From Flaccisagitta enflata (taxonomy: Eukaryota; Chaetognatha; Sagittoidea; Aphragmophora), in assembly GCA_965153355.1 (NCBI GenBank), contig OZ231126.1:103230001-103294000 (forward strand): 64,000 bases of DNA. Direction: 5' to 3'. The notes under the pieces were generated by a model. That model had not been told where the DNA came from, ran no database searches, and worked only from the letters and a program-made list of their open reading frames with translations. Of the stretch, positions 63,756 to 64,000 are shown piece after piece. The first letter of the stretch is position 1, and every line of letters starts with the position of its first letter. A program made the position numbers and the translations under genes.

Positions 63756-64000
63756 ATCCGTCTGTTCGTCTGTCTGTCAGTCTGTCCGTCCGTTCTGTTT
63801 GATCCTCTGTCCACCCATCTGTTTGGCCGTCGGTCCTTCCATCCGTCTGTCTGTCTGTCGTCCATCCATCTGTTAACCCATCTACCATCATCTCCATTCC
63901 ATAGAATTGAACCCCACCGCGCTAGCCGTCCCCCTTTGCCAAGGCTTCGGACTTGCAATATTGATGTTACAAAGGCGAAATAAAAAAAAAGCCTTATCAC

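Overview
The window reads as nuclear DNA of an animal, most likely a marine invertebrate. Simple-sequence DNA is extremely dense: long CT/GA, TG, GTT, TTC, TTTC and poly-T runs occur throughout. GT-AG introns are visible, there are many nested mobile elements, and I recognise no ordinary host gene. Penaeid-type crustacean genomes are known for this microsatellite load, but nothing here fixes the species.

Region 1 (1 to about 22.55 kb) is a decayed Maverick/Polinton (adintovirus-like) endogenous element. The plus strand carries a protein-primed family B DNA polymerase (4-7241). It is broken by a 2.4 kb insertion, one in-frame stop and one frameshift. Three possible cargo genes follow: two small plus-strand ORFs (7729-8127 and 8231-8608) and a minus-strand gene of four exons joined by three phase-2 introns (12550 to 10067). 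The minus strand then holds the morphogenesis set, in transcription order: packaging ATPase (22513), two unknown ORFs, retroviral-type integrase, penton-like minor capsid protein, a small basic protein, major capsid protein and adenain-like protease (ends 15244). The capsid gene contains a consensus spliceosomal intron plus a nonsense codon. The integrase is split by a 264-nt intron-like segment.

Region 2 (22.55 to 28.6 kb) has microsatellites, a very stable GC-rich hairpin (23347-23521), a frameshifted acidic/poly-Asn protein gene with no recognised family (about 24361-25531), and a 5'-truncated non-LTR retrotransposon (about 25830-28620).

Region 3 (28.6 to 46.3 kb) has no intact gene. It holds dispersed SINE-like repeats, foldback elements, three copies of a hairpin-forming 11-bp minisatellite, and a minus-strand fragment encoding an endonuclease/exonuclease/phosphatase (EEP) domain followed by a ubiquitin-specific-protease (USP) domain. 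That fragment is split precisely by a 3,148-bp DNA transposon with TIRs of about 480 bp and a 4-bp target duplication.

Region 4 (46.3 to 57.2 kb) is the most unusual part. On one strand lie a coiled-coil/SGNH-hydrolase ORF, a USP domain split by an insertion, a long poly-Gln/Asn linker, and a nearly complete Helitron protein (N-terminal domain, HUH Rep, PIF1-type helicase) broken only by two in-frame stops. The EEP-USP fragment in region 3 shows the USP module elsewhere in the window, which suggests a Helitron-like lineage carrying a deubiquitinase-type protease.

Region 5 (57.2 to 64 kb) is a nested inverted-repeat element of about 6 kb. It carries a decayed ORF set, a large palindrome and an inserted short LTR-type (TRIM-like) element, and an AATG tetranucleotide array follows. 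No tRNA, rRNA or CRISPR array was recognised.
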